This document shows, one piece after another, positions 1-9,500 of a stretch of DNA of 64,000 bases. Each line of letters starts with the position of its first letter. The first letter of the stretch is position 1. The stretch is from Pseudomonas sp. BGI-2 (GTDB lineage: Bacteria; Pseudomonadota; Gammaproteobacteria; Pseudomonadales; Pseudomonadaceae): NCBI RefSeq assembly GCF_004310295.1, contig NZ_SISB01000001.1, forward strand, positions 186,001-250,000, given 5' to 3'. The notes under the pieces are model-generated. The model was not told the DNA's origin. It saw only the letters and a list, made by a program, of their open reading frames with translations, and searched no databases. A program made the position numbers and the translations under genes.

Positions 1-251
1 TCCAAGGGAAGCTATGTTCGGCAAGGTCCGAGCAGGTCGAAGGCACCCTCGCCTTCGTGCTGTCCGGTAAACACGTCGGGTATTTGCCCAATCACTTTGC
101 CCGCGGCTGGGAAGACAAAGGCTTGCTGCGCGCTGTGCGCCGGGATGACATGAGCTTCGACGTGGCGTTTCATCTGGCGCGCCATCGCGCTCAAGTGCCG
201 GGGGATGCGCAGAAGGCGTTTGAAGAGGATCTACTCGCGGCGTTTGCCTGA
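1..251 (+). CDS. LysR-family transcriptional regulator, C-terminal fragment
   Basis: The reading frame is open from the left window edge to a TGA at 249-251, so only about the last 82 residues are seen. The visible part (VEGTLAFVLSGKHVGYLP, then a charged tail ending DLLAAFA) resembles the end of a LysR effector-binding domain. In that family, a late strand with a GLGxGYLP-like motif is followed by a short helix. The DNA-binding domain lies outside the window. It is read in the same direction as the permease that follows after 123 bp, but regulation of that gene cannot be inferred from a fragment. The LysR assignment is moderately sure. Confidence 0.65.
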   Translation, partial: QGKLCSARSEQVEGTLAFVLSGKHVGYLPNHFARGWEDKGLLRAVRRDDMSFDVAFHLARHRAQVPGDAQKAFEEDLLAAFA

Positions 252-374
252 GACCAGCGACATTCTCGTGGGAGCGACCTGGGTATCGGGCTCATCGCTC
301 GCCTCGAAATAGTCTTTCTGGCATCCTGCGCCTCCATTTTCTGACCCGGCCTGCCTTTCGGCCCGCAAACAACC

Positions 375-1847
375 ATGACCGCCTCTGAAAAAGCCCCTGC
401 CCCGCGCCACAACGATCTGATTTACGGCCTTAACGATCGCCCGCATCTCACCGCCACGGTCTTCGCTGCCCTGCAACATGTGCTGGCGAGTTTCGTCGGC
501 ATCATCACGCCAACCCTGATCATGGGCGGCGCCCTCGGACTGCAAAGCGAAGTGCCGTACCTGATCAGCATGGCGCTGTTTGTCTCGGGCCTGGGCACGT
601 TTGTTCAGGCGCGGCGGTTCGGCCCGATCGGTTCCGGCCTGTTGTGCCTGCAAGGCACCAGCTTCTCGTTCATCAGCGTGATTCTCAGCGCCGGGTTCAT
701 GGTCAAGGCCCGGGGTGGCGGCACCGATGAAATCCTCTCGACGATCTTCGGTGTGTGCTTTTTCGCCGCGTTCATCGAAGTGGTGTTGAGCCAGTTCATT
801 GGCAAGCTGCGGATGCTGATAACCCCCGTTGTGACCGGCACCATCATTACCCTCATGGGCCTGTCGCTGATCAAGGTCGCCATGACCGACATCGCTGGTG
901 GCTTCGGCGCGGCGGACCTTGGCGCGGCCAGTCATCTGGCGTTGGCGGCGCTGGTGCTCGGCACAATCGTGGTGTTGAACCGGGTCGATGTGCCCTTCCT
1001 GCGCCTGGGGGCGATTGTCATTGGCCTGACCCTCGGTTATGTCGTCGCTTGGCTGATGGGCGACGTCAACTTCGCCAGCCTGCCCGACGTACCGCTGATG
1101 AGCGTGCCGGTGCCGTTTAAATATGGCTTCAATTTCGATTGGGTGGCGTTTGTGCCGGTGGCGGTGATTTTCCTCGTGTCGCCATTGGAAGCCGCCGGTG
1201 ACCTGACCGCCAACTCGATGATTTCCCGGCAGCCGGTCAAGGGCCCGATTTACATCCGCCGGATCAAGTCCGGTCTGCTGGCTGATGGCCTCAACTCGGC
1301 CATGGCGGCGGTGTTCAACAGCATGCCGATGGTGACCTTCGCCCAGAACAACGGCGTGATCCAGCTCACCGGCGTGGCCAGCCGTTACGTGGCGTTCTTC
1401 ATTGCTGGTTTGTTGGTGCTGCTGGGGCTGTTCCCGATGATCGGCGCGGTGCTGCAGTTGATGCCTAAACCGGTGCTTGGCGGCGCTGAACTGGTGATGT
1501 TCGGCACCGTGGCGGTGGCCGGGATCAAGATCCTCGCCGAAGCCGGTTTGCATCGACGCAACATGCTGATCGTGGCGATTTCCATCGGTATGGGCCTGGG
1601 TGTCGCCGCGGTGCCGGAAGTGTTGCGCGAGCTGCCGAAGGCGCTGCACAACATCTTCGAATCACCGATCACCGTCGGGGCGTTGTGCGCTATCGTGCTG
1701 AACATCTTCCTGCCCGAAGAATTCATCGAGCTGGAAGAGGACGATTTCGATCCGGAAGCCTCGATCCTCCAGGTCATGGAGAATCCGGATGTCCCGGCCA
1801 AGGGTGAACCCGCACGGCCTGCGGCGGTCGCACAGTTGAACCGCTAG
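375..1847 (+). CDS. NCS2-family nucleobase:cation symporter (uracil/xanthine permease type)
   Basis: This is a 490-residue polytopic inner-membrane protein, predicted to import a purine or pyrimidine base with a cation. The sequence alternates many hydrophobic helices with short loops and carries the NCS2 signature QNNGVIQLTG at about residues 324-333, just after the NSMPMVTFAQ stretch. Length and layout fit the bacterial xanthine/uric-acid branch (PbuX, UacT, XanQ-like) better than UraA, but substrate cannot be read from the sequence. The ATG has only a weak upstream Shine-Dalgarno. A strong hairpin terminator follows the stop codon directly. It stands alone as a transcription unit. Confidence 0.85.
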   Translation: MTASEKAPAPRHNDLIYGLNDRPHLTATVFAALQHVLASFVGIITPTLIMGGALGLQSEVPYLISMALFVSGLGTFVQARRFGPIGSGLLCLQGTSFSFISVILSAGFMVKARGGGTDEILSTIFGVCFFAAFIEVVLSQFIGKLRMLITPVVTGTIITLMGLSLIKVAMTDIAGGFGAADLGAASHLALAALVLGTIVVLNRVDVPFLRLGAIVIGLTLGYVVAWLMGDVNFASLPDVPLMSVPVPFKYGFNFDWVAFVPVAVIFLVSPLEAAGDLTANSMISRQPVKGPIYIRRIKSGLLADGLNSAMAAVFNSMPMVTFAQNNGVIQLTGVASRYVAFFIAGLLVLLGLFPMIGAVLQLMPKPVLGGAELVMFGTVAVAGIKILAEAGLHRRNMLIVAISIGMGLGVAAVPEVLRELPKALHNIFESPITVGALCAIVLNIFLPEEFIELEEDDFDPEASILQVMENPDVPAKGEPARPAAVAQLNR

Positions 1848-1853
1848 GAAAGC

Positions 1854-1888
1854 TCAAGGGCTGAGCCGCTGGCGGTTCAGCCCTTTTC
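1854..1888 (+). terminator. Rho-independent terminator after NCS2 permease
   Basis: A 14-bp stem (AAGGGCTGAGCCGC pairing with GCGGTTCAGCCCTT, one G-T pair) is followed by a run of T. It starts about 9 bp after the permease stop codon. Confidence 0.85.
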
Positions 1889-1905
1889 TACACGAGAGCC
1901 TGTCC

Positions 1906-2379
1906 CTGCGCAGCGTCCACGCGACAATCCTTTCCCTGCTGTTGCTCTCCCTGAGCGCCTGCGCCCTCTTCCCCAATCGCGATCCGTTGAACATCAATGT
2001 GGTCGGCATCGAGCCGCTGCAAAGCCAGGACATGGAAGTGCGCTTTGCGGTGAAGATACGCGTGCAGAACCCCAACGAAACGCCGATCGACTACAACGGC
2101 GTGGCGCTGAATCTGGAGGTCAATGGCCAGCCGCTTGCCTCCGGCGTCAGCGATCAGTCGGGCTCGATTGCACGCTTTTCCGAAACCGTGCTGACCGTGC
2201 CGGTGAGCGTTTCGGCGTTCTCGGTGATACGCCAGACCCTGGGCCTGAGCCAGACGCAAACTCTGAACAATCTGCCTTACGTGCTGCGCGGCAAACTGGC
2301 CGGCGGTTTGTTTGGCACGATGAGGTTTGTGGACACTGGCAAACTGAGCTTGCCGGGGGCTACTACCGGCACCTGGTAA
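1906..2379 (+). CDS. LEA type 2 family lipoprotein
   Basis: The conserved frame encodes a small predicted lipoprotein with a lipobox LSAC, then a domain of the LEA2/water-stress type (IRVQNPNETPIDYNGVAL, VNGQPLASG, FSETVLTVPV). Its biochemical role is unknown. The start is unusual: no ATG lies in frame upstream of the lipobox. The first TTG (1942) would leave only five residues before the cysteine. A CTG at 1906, seven bases after GAGAG, would give a normal signal peptide (MRSVHATILSLLLLSLSAC); a CTG at 1900 is another option. The leader sits only about 20 bp after the upstream terminator. Coding capacity is clear, the exact start is not. Confidence 0.7.
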   Translation: MRSVHATILSLLLLSLSACALFPNRDPLNINVVGIEPLQSQDMEVRFAVKIRVQNPNETPIDYNGVALNLEVNGQPLASGVSDQSGSIARFSETVLTVPVSVSAFSVIRQTLGLSQTQTLNNLPYVLRGKLAGGLFGTMRFVDTGKLSLPGATTGTW

Positions 2380-2410
2380 TCCCGAAAGATCCTGACGCTG
2401 GAGATCCCAA

Positions 2411-2500
2411 TGTGGGAGCGGGCTTGCTCGCGAAGAGGCCGGCACATCCAGCATAGATGTTGAATGTTATGGCCCCTTCGCGAGCAAGCCCGCTCCCACA
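2411..2500. repeat. REP-type inverted repeat (REPIN-like), GTGGGAGCGGGCTTGC class
   Basis: Two inverted copies of a 24-base unit (TGTGGGAGCGGGCTTGCTCG onward) enclose about 42 bp of unrelated sequence. This is the typical paired REP arrangement found between genes in fluorescent pseudomonads. Confidence 0.85.
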
Positions 2501-2555
2501 GGGTTCCTGGCCGGCCGGGAGATTGTGATGGACCCAATTCCAATTGTGGGAGAGG

Positions 2556-3479
2556 TTATGTGTTGAAACGGACGCCAGGTCTGGCTCGTTCGTCGACGCT
2601 CAGCTCAAACACATCCGGGCGCGCGTAGTGACCGACCACATCGAAGTCGTAGCGCGCGCGGATCAAGTCGTCGGTGTCGATTTCAGCGGTGAGCAACCCC
2701 GGCCCGTCTCGCAACGGCCCCGCCAGAATGTCGCCCATGGGCCCGACAATCACACTCCCGCCGGCAATCAGCGGCCGATCCGCCGGCCAGTTGGCGATCT
2801 CCACGCCCAAGGCCTGCGGTGAGTCCTGAACCTGACACGCGCTGACCACGAAGCAGCGTCCTTCATGGGCGATGTGGCGCATGCTGACCTGCCACATTTC
2901 CCGCTCATCCACCGTCGGCGCGCACCAGACCTCGATGCCTTTGGCGTACATCGCCGTGCGCAGCAGCGGCATCATGTTTTCCCAGCACACCACCGCGCCG
3001 ATTCGCCCGACCTGGCTGTCGATCACCGGCAGCGTCGAGCCATCGCCCTTGCCCCAGATCAAGCGTTCGGTGCCGGTGGGCATCAGCTTGCGGTGTTTGG
3101 CGACCAGTCCGGCCTGCGGATCGAAATACAGCGCCATGCAATGCAACGTGCTGCCGGCGCGTTCGATGACGCCGATCACCAGGTTGGCCCCGGTGCGCGC
3201 TGACAATCCAGCCAGTGCTTCAGTTTCCGCGCCGGGCACGTCGATGGCGTTGGCAAAATACCGGGCAAACGCCTCGCGACCTTCCGGCAGACGATAGCCC
3301 AGTTGCGTGCCGAAGCTCTCGCCTTTTGGGTAACCACCGAGCAACGCTTCAGGCATGACCACCAGCGCGGCGCCGGATTCGATAATCGTGTTTTCCCAGG
3401 CGAGAATCTGTTCAAGGGTTTCGGCCTTGCCACCGGGCAAGGCGCCGATTTGCAACGCTGCAACCATGGACTTGGGCAT
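2556..3479 (-). CDS. Nitrilase / aliphatic nitrile hydrolase family protein
   Basis: A 307-residue carbon-nitrogen hydrolase, predicted to convert a nitrile to a carboxylic acid and ammonia in the cytoplasm. The catalytic triad is visible: Glu44 in [12 protein letters not shown], Lys131 in KHRKLMPT, Cys165 in [10 protein letters not shown]. The CWENMMPL context and the length are those of true nitrilases rather than amidases. The ATG at 3479 is preceded by CGGAG at a good distance; the frame runs on upstream but without a comparable site. It is transcribed away from a LysR gene across an 85-bp gap, the usual layout for a LysR regulator and its target. The natural substrate is unknown. Confidence 0.88.
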   Translation of the reverse strand: MPKSMVAALQIGALPGGKAETLEQILAWENTIIESGAALVVMPEALLGGYPKGESFGTQLGYRLPEGREAFARYFANAIDVPGAETEALAGLSARTGANLVIGVIERAGSTLHCMALYFDPQAGLVAKHRKLMPTGTERLIWGKGDGSTLPVIDSQVGRIGAVVCWENMMPLLRTAMYAKGIEVWCAPTVDEREMWQVSMRHIAHEGRCFVVSACQVQDSPQALGVEIANWPADRPLIAGGSVIVGPMGDILAGPLRDGPGLLTAEIDTDDLIRARYDFDVVGHYARPDVFELSVDERARPGVRFNT

Positions 3480-3564
3480 GGCGGTCACTCCGAAAGCAAT
3501 GAGGTGTTGCCCATTCTCATGCGCCACGGGATCATGAATAAAGCCCGATTCACTGCTGAATGAT

Positions 3565-4473
3565 ATGAGCCATATGAATATCGCCACGGTTGACCTCAAC
3601 CTGCTCAAAGTCTTCGAAGCGCTGCATGAAGAATCCAGCGCCAGCCGCGCGGCACTGCGCCTGAGCGTGACGCAATCGGCCGTCAGCGCGGCGCTGCGAC
3701 GGCTGCGCGAGATGTATGGCGATCAGTTGTTTGTGCGCACCGGCCGTGGCCTGGCACCGACGCTCAGGGCCAACCAGTTGAAACCGGTGGTGAGCGACGC
3801 GCTGAACAAATGCCGTCAGAGCCTGGCGATGGTCGATCCGGCGGCCAATCATTACGACGGACGTTCGGTCACAGTGGGGTTGTCGGATGATTTCGAGATT
3901 GCCTACGGGCGGCGATTGATCGAGGCGATTGCGCTCAGTGCGCCGAAATTGCGCCTGATCTTCCGGCAGACTCACAGCCAGATCGTCGCTCAGGCGTTGA
4001 TGGAACGCAGCATCGATCTGGCCATCACCGCAGGCGGGTTTACCGAGCGGTTGCTCAGCCGTCAGGTACTGGGTGAAGGCGGTTATCTGTGCCTGGTGGA
4101 CCCGCTCAGCCTGACACCGGGGCAAACGGAAATCAGTCTTGAAGAATTTGTGGCCCGCGAACACATTCTGGTGTCGTCGGGCGGTTTCATCGGGATCACC
4201 GATGAAGGATTGGCGGCGCTGGGTCTGAATCGGCGGGTGTGCGCCTCGACGACACACTTTGCGGCGTTGCCGCACTTGCTTAAAGGCAGTCAGGCGGTGG
4301 CGACCATTCCGGCCCACGCCGCTGAAAGTATTGCGGCGCTCTGCGGACTGGCGCTGCTGCCCTGCCCTTTGGCCTTGCCGCGCTACCCGATCGAACTGGG
4401 CTGGCGCACCAGCACGCAGCTCGATCCAGTGGTGTTGAAAGTGCGCGAGGCCATCGTCGCAAGTTTTGCCTGA
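3565..4473 (+). CDS. LysR-family transcriptional regulator, divergent from nitrilase
   Basis: A 302-residue LysR protein: a helix-turn-helix at about residues 20-45 ([20 protein letters not shown]) followed by the two-lobed effector domain ([22 protein letters not shown]). It begins [14 protein letters not shown], as in the NodD/PcpR-like branch that reads a whole chemical class. Two in-frame ATGs (3565 and 3574) are nearly equivalent. The divergent nitrilase gene is the most likely target; the inducer cannot be told from sequence. Confidence 0.9.
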   Translation: MSHMNIATVDLNLLKVFEALHEESSASRAALRLSVTQSAVSAALRRLREMYGDQLFVRTGRGLAPTLRANQLKPVVSDALNKCRQSLAMVDPAANHYDGRSVTVGLSDDFEIAYGRRLIEAIALSAPKLRLIFRQTHSQIVAQALMERSIDLAITAGGFTERLLSRQVLGEGGYLCLVDPLSLTPGQTEISLEEFVAREHILVSSGGFIGITDEGLAALGLNRRVCASTTHFAALPHLLKGSQAVATIPAHAAESIAALCGLALLPCPLALPRYPIELGWRTSTQLDPVVLKVREAIVASFA

Positions 4474-4481
4474 GGCTGGCC

Positions 4482-4733
4482 TTACTTGGCGGCCATCAAG
4501 CGATTCACTTCACTGCGCACCATGTTCGCGAATTCCGGGGGCGACATGCCGTCGAGTTCCGAGCGAACCCATTCTGCCCATTTACCTTTGCGCTTGGCGC
4601 GCTCGCCGAACAACCGCGCGGCCTCGCCCTTGGACTTGCCAAGGTTGCTTTGCCAGAGATCGAACAGACGGGATTTCTCATCTTCAAGCGCGGCGCGCTC
4701 AGCCAGGGGTTTGTCGGCCAGATTGAAGCTCAT
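4482..4733 (-). CDS. Small conserved protein of unknown function (83 aa)
   Basis: An 83-residue, highly charged soluble protein with no signal peptide or membrane segment. It looks like a mostly helical protein (ALEDEKSRLFDLWQSNLGKS, then ARLFGERAKRKGKWAEWVRSEL). It ends MAAK close to the convergent LysR stop, 8 bp away. No family is recognised. It appears genuine from its amino-acid composition and the lack of a better frame on either strand. Confidence 0.65.
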   Translation of the reverse strand: MSFNLADKPLAERAALEDEKSRLFDLWQSNLGKSKGEAARLFGERAKRKGKWAEWVRSELDGMSPPEFANMVRSEVNRLMAAK

Positions 4734-4897
4734 GGGAATTACCTGCTGCGTAAAATAGGCGACATCTTACACTGTAGGAGGAAATGTCCGACTCCGGATT
4801 TTTCCTCGGCGCACAGTCGATACGCAAACCCGCTGCAACTTTTTCAGTCGTGCAAGACTCCATTGTTCACTGCCCATTTACCTGCAAGGAGTACCCA

Positions 4898-5215
4898 ATG
4901 GCCCGGAAAACTGCCACACAAATCGCCAATGACCAGATCAAGGATCAGGCATTCAGCGAACTTCAGTCCCTGATCGAAGAGTCGGAAAAACTGCTCAAGA
5001 GCAGCGCTTCACTGGTGGGTGAGGAAGCAGAGACCCTTCGCGCGCAAATCGCTCAGAAACTCCAGCAGGCCCGGGACTCGGTCACCAGTGTTCGCGACCG
5101 CACAAAACCTGTGGTCGACGCGACCGAGACGTACATCGGTGGTCATCCATGGCAAACCGTGGCCATCTCCGCCGGTTTCGGCCTGGTGGTCGGGTTGTTG
5201 CTGGGTCGCCGTTAA
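4898..5215 (+). CDS. DUF883 (YqjD/ElaB-type) membrane-anchored protein
   Basis: A 105-residue protein with a long amphipathic helical region (residues about 10-75, QSLIEESEKLLKSSASLVG, EAETLRAQIAQKLQQARD) and a C-terminal glycine-rich transmembrane anchor ending GLVVGLLLGRR. This is the layout of the YqjD/ElaB family, inner-membrane proteins reported to bind ribosomes in stationary phase in E. coli. The start is the ATG behind AAGGAG at 4888; the frame is open further upstream but that part has no ribosome site. Monocistronic, followed by a REP repeat. Confidence 0.87.
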   Translation: MARKTATQIANDQIKDQAFSELQSLIEESEKLLKSSASLVGEEAETLRAQIAQKLQQARDSVTSVRDRTKPVVDATETYIGGHPWQTVAISAGFGLVVGLLLGRR

Positions 5216-5234
5216 ACGGAAATACATCGAACCT

Positions 5235-5300
5235 GTAGGAGCCAGGCTTGCCGGCGAAGGCGATTTCAAATACGCCTTCGCCGGCAAGCCTGGCTCCTAC
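5235..5300. repeat. REP-type palindrome, GTAGGAGCCAGGCTTGCC class
   Basis: A near-perfect inverted repeat of about 28 bp per arm around a 10-bp spacer, lying between two convergent genes. It belongs to the same superfamily as the other REPs here but to a different sequence class. Confidence 0.85.
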
Positions 5301-5310
5301 AAAAAGCGTT

Positions 5311-6351
5311 TCAGAGCCCTGCCAGTTCTCGCAAATTCGCCAATGTCTGAGCATCCAGTTGAATGCCTTGAGGGGTCGACTTGGTTCGCTGGTGGTGACG
5401 TCGATCGCCCGGCAGGCGCTTAAGCCCTACGCCGTGCATCTGCCGGACCAGTTCCTGGCTGCGCTCGGCGAAATTCTGCCCGGCCGCCTTGCTCGGGTCG
5501 ATCACGATCAGCAGCTGGCCGGTCCAGGGCGTCTTGGCTCCCGGGTGGTTCGACCAATCGAACTCGAAAGAGAAATTGCCGCCGGTCAGTGCCGCCGCCA
5601 ACAGTTCCACCATCATCGACAACGCTGAACCTTTGTGCCCCCCAAACGGCAGCAACGCGCCCCCTTCCAGAATCGCCTTCGGGTCCTGAGTCGGCTGGCC
5701 AAGGCCGTCCACGCCCATGCCCGTCGGCAAGCGTTCACCTTTTTGTGCGGCAATCTGCACATCGCCATGGGCAATGGCGCTGGTGGCGAGGTCAAACACA
5801 ATCGGTTCACCGTCAGCCCGGGGCGCAGCGAAGGCGATCGGGTTGGTGCCGAACAACGGCCGGTCGGCGCCGTGGGGCACAACACAGGTCATGCTGTTAA
5901 CCACGCTCAACGCCACCAGCCCTTCATAGGCGAAAGGCTCGACATCCGGCCACAGTGCCGCGAAATGGTGAGAATTACGGATCGCCAGCACCGCGATCCC
6001 GGCGCTGCGGGCTTTCTCCACCAACAGTGCACGGGCCGCCGCGAGCGCGGGCTGGGCAAAACCATTGCCGGCATCGACCCGGACGAAACCCGAGGCAACG
6101 TCCTCGACCACTGGCACGGCCTGGCCATTGACCCAGCCGCTCTTGAGCGTCGATACATACCCTGGAATACGAAACACGCCATGGCTGTGGGCGCCATCGC
6201 GTTCAGCGCCGGCGCAGTTCAACGCCAGGGTTTTAGCGACATCGGATGAAGTGCCATGGCGCAGGAAAATTTGCTCAAGCAATAGAACGAGCTCGTCGAA
6301 ATTGAGCGATGGGGTGGTCGAACTGACGGCCACTTCGGGCGTTGCGGTCAT
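5311..6351 (-). CDS. dpkA: Delta1-piperideine-2-carboxylate/pyrroline-2-carboxylate reductase
   Basis: A 346-residue NAD(P)H-dependent enzyme of the malate/L-lactate dehydrogenase-like (Ldh2/YlbC) family, which lacks a classical Rossmann motif. It reduces the cyclic imines of D-lysine and D-proline catabolism to L-pipecolate and L-proline. Recognisable stretches include SHGVFRIPGYVSTLKSGWV, the catalytic-histidine region NSHHFAALWPDVEPF, FGTNPIAFAAPR and LLPFGGHKGSALSMMVELLA. These agree closely with what I recall of P. putida DpkA, as does the length. The ATG has GGAG six bases upstream. It stands alone between a REP and the divergent giant gene. Confidence 0.85.
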   Translation of the reverse strand: MTATPEVAVSSTTPSLNFDELVLLLEQIFLRHGTSSDVAKTLALNCAGAERDGAHSHGVFRIPGYVSTLKSGWVNGQAVPVVEDVASGFVRVDAGNGFAQPALAAARALLVEKARSAGIAVLAIRNSHHFAALWPDVEPFAYEGLVALSVVNSMTCVVPHGADRPLFGTNPIAFAAPRADGEPIVFDLATSAIAHGDVQIAAQKGERLPTGMGVDGLGQPTQDPKAILEGGALLPFGGHKGSALSMMVELLAAALTGGNFSFEFDWSNHPGAKTPWTGQLLIVIDPSKAAGQNFAERSQELVRQMHGVGLKRLPGDRRHHQRTKSTPQGIQLDAQTLANLRELAGL

Positions 6352-6572
6352 CTGAAGCTCCAGTTTTATTATTGAGTACGGGCACCAGGGAAACGAGGTT
6401 GCAGTGCAACCTGAAGCAGGCGTCGATTAAGCGCTGTTTTACCGGCGTCCTGTCAAGTCTCGCCTGTTCGGCTCAAGCAATATGTACCGCACCGAAGCAC
6501 TCCACTGACCTTAGTGTTTTTCCTCAAGCAATAGCCTGCGCCAGGCCGCTGATCGCAGCATGAGGAAAAACC

Positions 6573-9500
6573 ATGACTGAACCTGTAGAGCCTTACTTTT
6601 TCGACGAGGCGGAGCGTGCGTCCACTGCCAAACAGCCCGGTGACCGAGAAAAAGCACTGAATTTCACACTCGCCGACCTGAAATGGTTGAAGCACGTTTA
6701 CCTGGCCACCCACGCTGCCCGCATTGCGCAAAAAGACCCTATGCACGTCTACCAACTGTTGCTGAAGGTGACGGGCACACCGGATATTCAATTGGCCGGC
6801 GCCTTTGCCATGAGCCGGCCTGACGATGCAGAGGTCACGCTCTACACACCGAGGAAAGGCTTGATCAAGTTTGCGGACATGACCGACCTCAAAAACAAGC
6901 TCAAGGAATGGCTGGCGCAGGCTACAGCGAAGCGGGAGCTGTTGCGCTTTCTCTCCATCGAACAACGCAGCGTTTTACCCGCCGCCACCGCACCCGATGT
7001 TTCCACCAAAGATATCGAAGGTGCGGTATTTCAGGACCAGCAACAGAACCTCGATCGCAATCAGGAACAGAACATCAAGACGATGAAGGATGAGCTGCTC
7101 AAGACGCCAACGCTGCAATCGATGCTGGACGACACCCTCAAGCACGCGTTGCACAAAGCATTCCCTACACTGGACCAGCGCCTGACCAAATTGAAGAGCT
7201 TCATGAAGACCGTCTCAGCCTTCGACGGCAACGAAGACCAGCACACGATTTCGTCGATACCGCTGAGCGATGCGCTTCTGCATTTCTACCTGACCAACCA
7301 CTGGCCCGCTGGCGATTCAAGAGTCTTCGCCAATCCCGAGCATAACGTGAGCAGCGACGCTGATAACCAGGCATGGGAAAGCGCGGTGAAGGAGATCGCG
7401 CAAAGCTTTACGCCTCATTTGCACAGCCTGCTCGCCTTGTTCTGGAACACCTCAATGAGCATTGGCTTGTCACGTCTGGATTTTTTCACCGAAGGCTTGC
7501 GCGACACCTTTCACACAAAGCTTCTACACCAGCGCCAGAACGGTATTTTAACGACGCAGGACTACCTGCAACTGATGAAAGTCAGCCTCTCGCCTGACGC
7601 GCACGATCCGCTTCGCGTCGAGAAAGTGCGTGTGACTGCGCCCTTCAAGCACTTTGCCGAGCTGGCCTCGACCTTGATGATCGGGGGCACCAACACCTTG
7701 GATTTTCTCTACACCCCCTCCAGAGGGATCGAAGCGACGAGCAATCTGCCGGCGGTCAAAAAAATCGTGCTGGAGATGATGAAAACCGAAGGGCATGAAG
7801 ACACGCTACTCAATTTCATGTCGCTGGACGAACGCGCCACCTTTCTTGCGTTGGAGCCGGTTGAGCGCCTGATTGAAGGCAAACCGGTCATCGGCCCGGT
7901 GTTTAAACATTTGATGGTCGACATTCTTGGCAAGCAGCAGGACAACCTGTCCCATGCGCTGAGCCGCTTGCGCGAAAGCGCAGGTACGATCAACCCCCAT
8001 GCCTTGCTCGACAGCGCACTGGATGTACGGGGATTGATCGATGATCGACTGCTGACTCCCGAACCTTCGGGGCGCTGGAGTATACGCGTGGACCGGGGCG
8101 GGAGCGCACGACCGGCCACCGTGCGTGCCGAGTCGGCCAAAGAGGAGCTGTCGCTGCTCAATGCTGTCGAGCAGGCGCTTGATCTCCTTCTGGAAAAACA
8201 CCCGGCCATCTCCACGGCAACCCGCTCAATCGCTGACGCGCAGCGCGTACTGGGCCCCTCCGTGGCGAGCTTGCAATCGAGTTTCACCCACACCCTGTCA
8301 ACCGCATTGCGCAGTGAATTGAAGCTGCGTGCCGTCACGCGCACCTTGGGTGCGACGGAACAGGCCATCATCAAAACCGTGCTTGATAGCCCGATACACC
8401 TGCAGCGAGCGGCATTGAACGGCTTTTTGCCGGAGGTATTTTCCCTAGTGCTGAAGGCCGGCGACGCAACGGCCCCGTTGAAACTGGCCAGTTGTTTTGT
8501 GCTGACTGAGCGAGGTGGCCTGGACCCGGTGCATTCGGGCAAGGCGATTTTGTGGACGCCAGCGCTAGGGTTTGAAGCCTTCAAGGCGTTGACACCGTTG
8601 CTGACCGAACTCGGAGGACGCCTCGCAGACGTCAACCTTCGCTCAACGCTCCTGGAGAACCTTGGCCGCAGCGAGCGATTGCCTGGCAAGACTTACACGT
8701 TGGCGCCCCTGCAGCGGGTCTATGGGCATTTTCTTGACTATCTGCAAAAACCCTATGTGCACCTGGACCAGTCGTGCCTGACCAACGCGCTGGCGACCAA
8801 GCTCTCCGCCACGCCGCTGACCAGTCTCCTGAATCTGGTGGCGCTGCGTAAGCCGATGACAGGGCTCGACCGTGCGGTAGACATTGCGCGGTCACTGACG
8901 ACGCAACAAAAACTGCCGGCATGGCTGGCCCAGGCGCCCGTCAACGATCTGATTCTGCATGCCGAGCTGCTTCAGCAATACCTCAACAACGTTAAAGACG
9001 ACCAGGATTACCTGACCGGAATACGGTCACTGCAACGCACGGCGCACCATGAACTTGAAAAACAACTCAAGGCAGACGACTTCAACATCAACCCGGACAA
9101 CGTCCAGGTCCAGATCAGCGCCCGCCCCACATCTGTCGCCAGAACCCAAACCCTGACCGACTTTGCATTGACTCACCTCAAGGAGCTGGATCACCTCCAT
9201 TTCAAACTGGTGTCACTGGATACCACCGTGATTCCCGAGGGGATGGACGAACGCTACATCAAAGACCTGATACGAAATCTCAAACCGGGCGAACATCAGC
9301 AGAAAATAGTCAGCGACGCCTTGGCTGACACCCAGGCGAACACGGACCGCAGGAAGCGGTTTTACACACAATTACCTTGGCAGTTGATGCATTACGCCCA
9401 TGCAGAACATCTGCAGGAACATCTGAGCAAGACCGGATTTGATCTGATCCGGCAAGTCATGGACATGCCAGACGCTATTGCCCGCGCAGCCGTCGACGGT

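Noticed and set aside
231..1649. Long open frame on the minus strand opposite the NCS2 permease
   Set aside because: It is rich in His, Gln and Arg, as expected from the complement of a GC-rich membrane-protein gene, and has no ribosome site or family resemblance.
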